Assembly: GCA_036562635.1 (NCBI GenBank)
Contig: DATCJU010000003.1
Location: forward strand, 1 to 5,841
DNA length: 5,841 nucleotides
Direction of reading: 5' to 3'
Source of the DNA: DATCJU01 sp036562635
Lineage (GTDB): Bacteria > Actinomycetota > Actinomycetes > Mycobacteriales > Pseudonocardiaceae
The notes beneath the pieces are model-generated. The model searched no databases, was not told the DNA's origin, and saw nothing but the letters and a program-made list of their open reading frames with translations. A program made the translations under genes and the position numbers. Shown here piece by piece: positions 5,417 through 5,841 of the stretch. Position 1 is the first letter of the stretch; every line of letters begins with the position of its first letter.

Positions 5417-5604
5417 TGATCGAGGACTGGCTACCGGAGCCGATCACCCGGAGCCGAGCGGTGACGAGCGGGCCGAGGTCCTGGACGGACCTGCCGAGAC
5501 CCCGGAGCGGGTCTGCCACCCGGTTGCCACCCGGCGACCCGGCCCGAGTGCGGCTGTCCCGGCAGGGCACCGGCCCGGCGACGGGTGGCGCGACCCGTGA
5601 GTGG

Positions 5605-5651
5605 CCCGCGGCCCGGCCCCTGATCGGGTGGATCAGGGGCCGGGCCGCGGG
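5605..5651. terminator. Strong bidirectional terminator hairpin between convergent units
   Basis: Bases 5605-5625 pair perfectly with 5631-5651: a 21-bp stem with a 5-nt loop (GGGTG). It lies between the rightward region and the leftward gene ending at 5689, the expected place for a shared terminator of convergent transcripts. No T-run flanks it, as is common for high-GC actinomycete terminators. It is the strongest fold in the window. Confidence 0.8.
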
Positions 5652-5654
5652 GCG

Positions 5655-5692
5655 GTGACTCGGGTTCCGCTCGGAACCGTCCCGAGGGTCAC
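5655..5692 (-). terminator. Hairpin overlapping the stop of the minus-strand gene
   Basis: GGTTCC (5663-5668) pairs with GGAACC (5673-5678) around a 4-nt loop. Outer stems CTCGG/CCGAG (5659-5663 with 5682-5686, partly competing with the inner stem) and GTGAC/GTCAC (5655-5659 with 5688-5692) can extend it imperfectly. It includes the leftward gene's stop codon (5689-5691), so it probably acts together with the 5605-5651 hairpin to end that transcript. Confidence 0.4.
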
Positions 5693-5841
5693 TCCTCGGC
5701 GAGGGTGCCCTCCCGTTCCGCGCGGGCGAGCTGGAGCGCCTCGGCGACGGCGGCGAACTCGTCGAGCGCGGCCTGCAGGTCCTCGACGATCTCCTGGGCG
5801 ATCACCTCGGGCGGCGGGAGGTCGTCCCCGCTCTCCAGGTC
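5689..5841 (-). CDS. C-terminal end of a probable type I restriction-modification methylase subunit (HsdM-like), partial
   Basis: The last 50 codons of a leftward gene end at TGA (complement of 5689-5691). The tail reads PPPEVIAQEIVEDLQAALDE (residues 9-28 of the visible part), then FAAVAEALQLARAEREG. It forms an amphipathic helix with a pattern I associate with the C-termini of actinomycete type I methylase subunits (pro-x-glu-ile-ala-x-glu-ile...leu-x-ala-ala-leu-glu-x-phe). Codon use is strongly GC3-biased, as in a real gene. No catalytic motif (such as NPPF/NPPY) is inside the window, so the name rests on the tail alone and another helical C-terminus could look alike. If right, a restriction-modification locus borders the peptide cluster on the right. 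Confidence 0.45.
   Translation of the reverse strand, partial: DLESGDDLPPPEVIAQEIVEDLQAALDEFAAVAEALQLARAEREGTLAEE

Larger units (their letters stand above)
5134..5688. other. Gene-poor, hairpin-rich intergenic stretch
   Basis: I find no convincing protein gene in these 555 bases. The open frames present are long only because stops are rare at this GC. None has a good ribosome site or a recognisable motif. What the stretch does hold is structure: hairpins at 5211-5252, 5319-5374, 5398-5416 and 5605-5651, and one starting at 5655 that reaches into the next gene's stop. I see no tRNA, att-like repeat or insertion sequence. Confidence 0.55.

Noticed and set aside
4467..5570. Long minus-strand open frame opposite the end of the methyltransferase; its 5' third (about 5340-5530) shows high third-position GC
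   Set aside because: Some 660 bases lie antisense to a well-supported gene, there is no ribosome site at its GTG, and no recognisable protein is encoded. A decayed gene fragment in 5340-5530 cannot be excluded.
5283..5600. A 105-codon open frame (+) starting with GTG and ending 5 nt before the strong terminator at 5605
   Set aside because: It has no good ribosome site, a low-complexity Gly/Ala/Pro/Arg composition and no motif, and it runs through two strong hairpins. The position of its stop before the terminator is suggestive but not enough.
5134..5688. CRISPR array, tRNA or insertion-sequence ends
   Set aside because: I saw no regularly spaced direct repeats, cloverleaf with CCA-like end or transposase remnant; the structure here is made of unrelated inverted repeats.

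Overview
The window is high-GC DNA with GTG/ATG starts and strong third-position GC bias, typical of an actinomycete. I cannot fix the genus from sequence alone. Its centre is a compact ribosomal-peptide (RiPP) cluster of the graspetide type. It holds a 117-residue precursor (2688-3041), an ATP-grasp ester/amide ligase (3038-4000) and a protein-isoaspartyl-methyltransferase-like (PIMT-like) enzyme (3997-5133). All three are on the + strand and joined by 4-bp stop/start overlaps. From family knowledge, the ligase should join Thr/Ser hydroxyls to Asp/Glu side chains in the precursor tail. The methyltransferase should then methylate one Asp so that it closes to an aspartimide, as in the fuscimiditide/amycolimiditide group. 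The core sequence seen here looks well suited to this.

Layout. 1-463: the end of a Cys-rich protein gene and an overlapping small one-membrane-helix protein (+). 464-640: convergent gap with small inverted repeats. 641-2100: a two-gene minus-strand operon, a GntR/HutC-type regulator with a UTRA ligand domain followed by a soluble YdcF/DUF218 protein. 2101-2300: a divergent, relatively AT-rich control region with a 14-bp perfect palindrome and repeated TATCTCTA boxes, the likely operator of the GntR protein. 2301-2687: a zinc-ribbon-like reading frame that runs without a stop into the precursor. 2688-5133: the graspetide operon. 5134-5688: no convincing gene but several hairpins, including a 56-nt near-perfect one and a 21-bp-stem terminator. 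5689-5841: the minus-strand C-terminus of a protein resembling a type I restriction-modification methylase (HsdM) tail.

How the parts may work together (inference): the GntR-family protein, sensing a small molecule through UTRA, would repress both its own operon and the divergent rightward transcript from the shared boxes. The YdcF protein has no proven link to the peptide pathway. No dedicated protease or exporter for the peptide is visible in this window.
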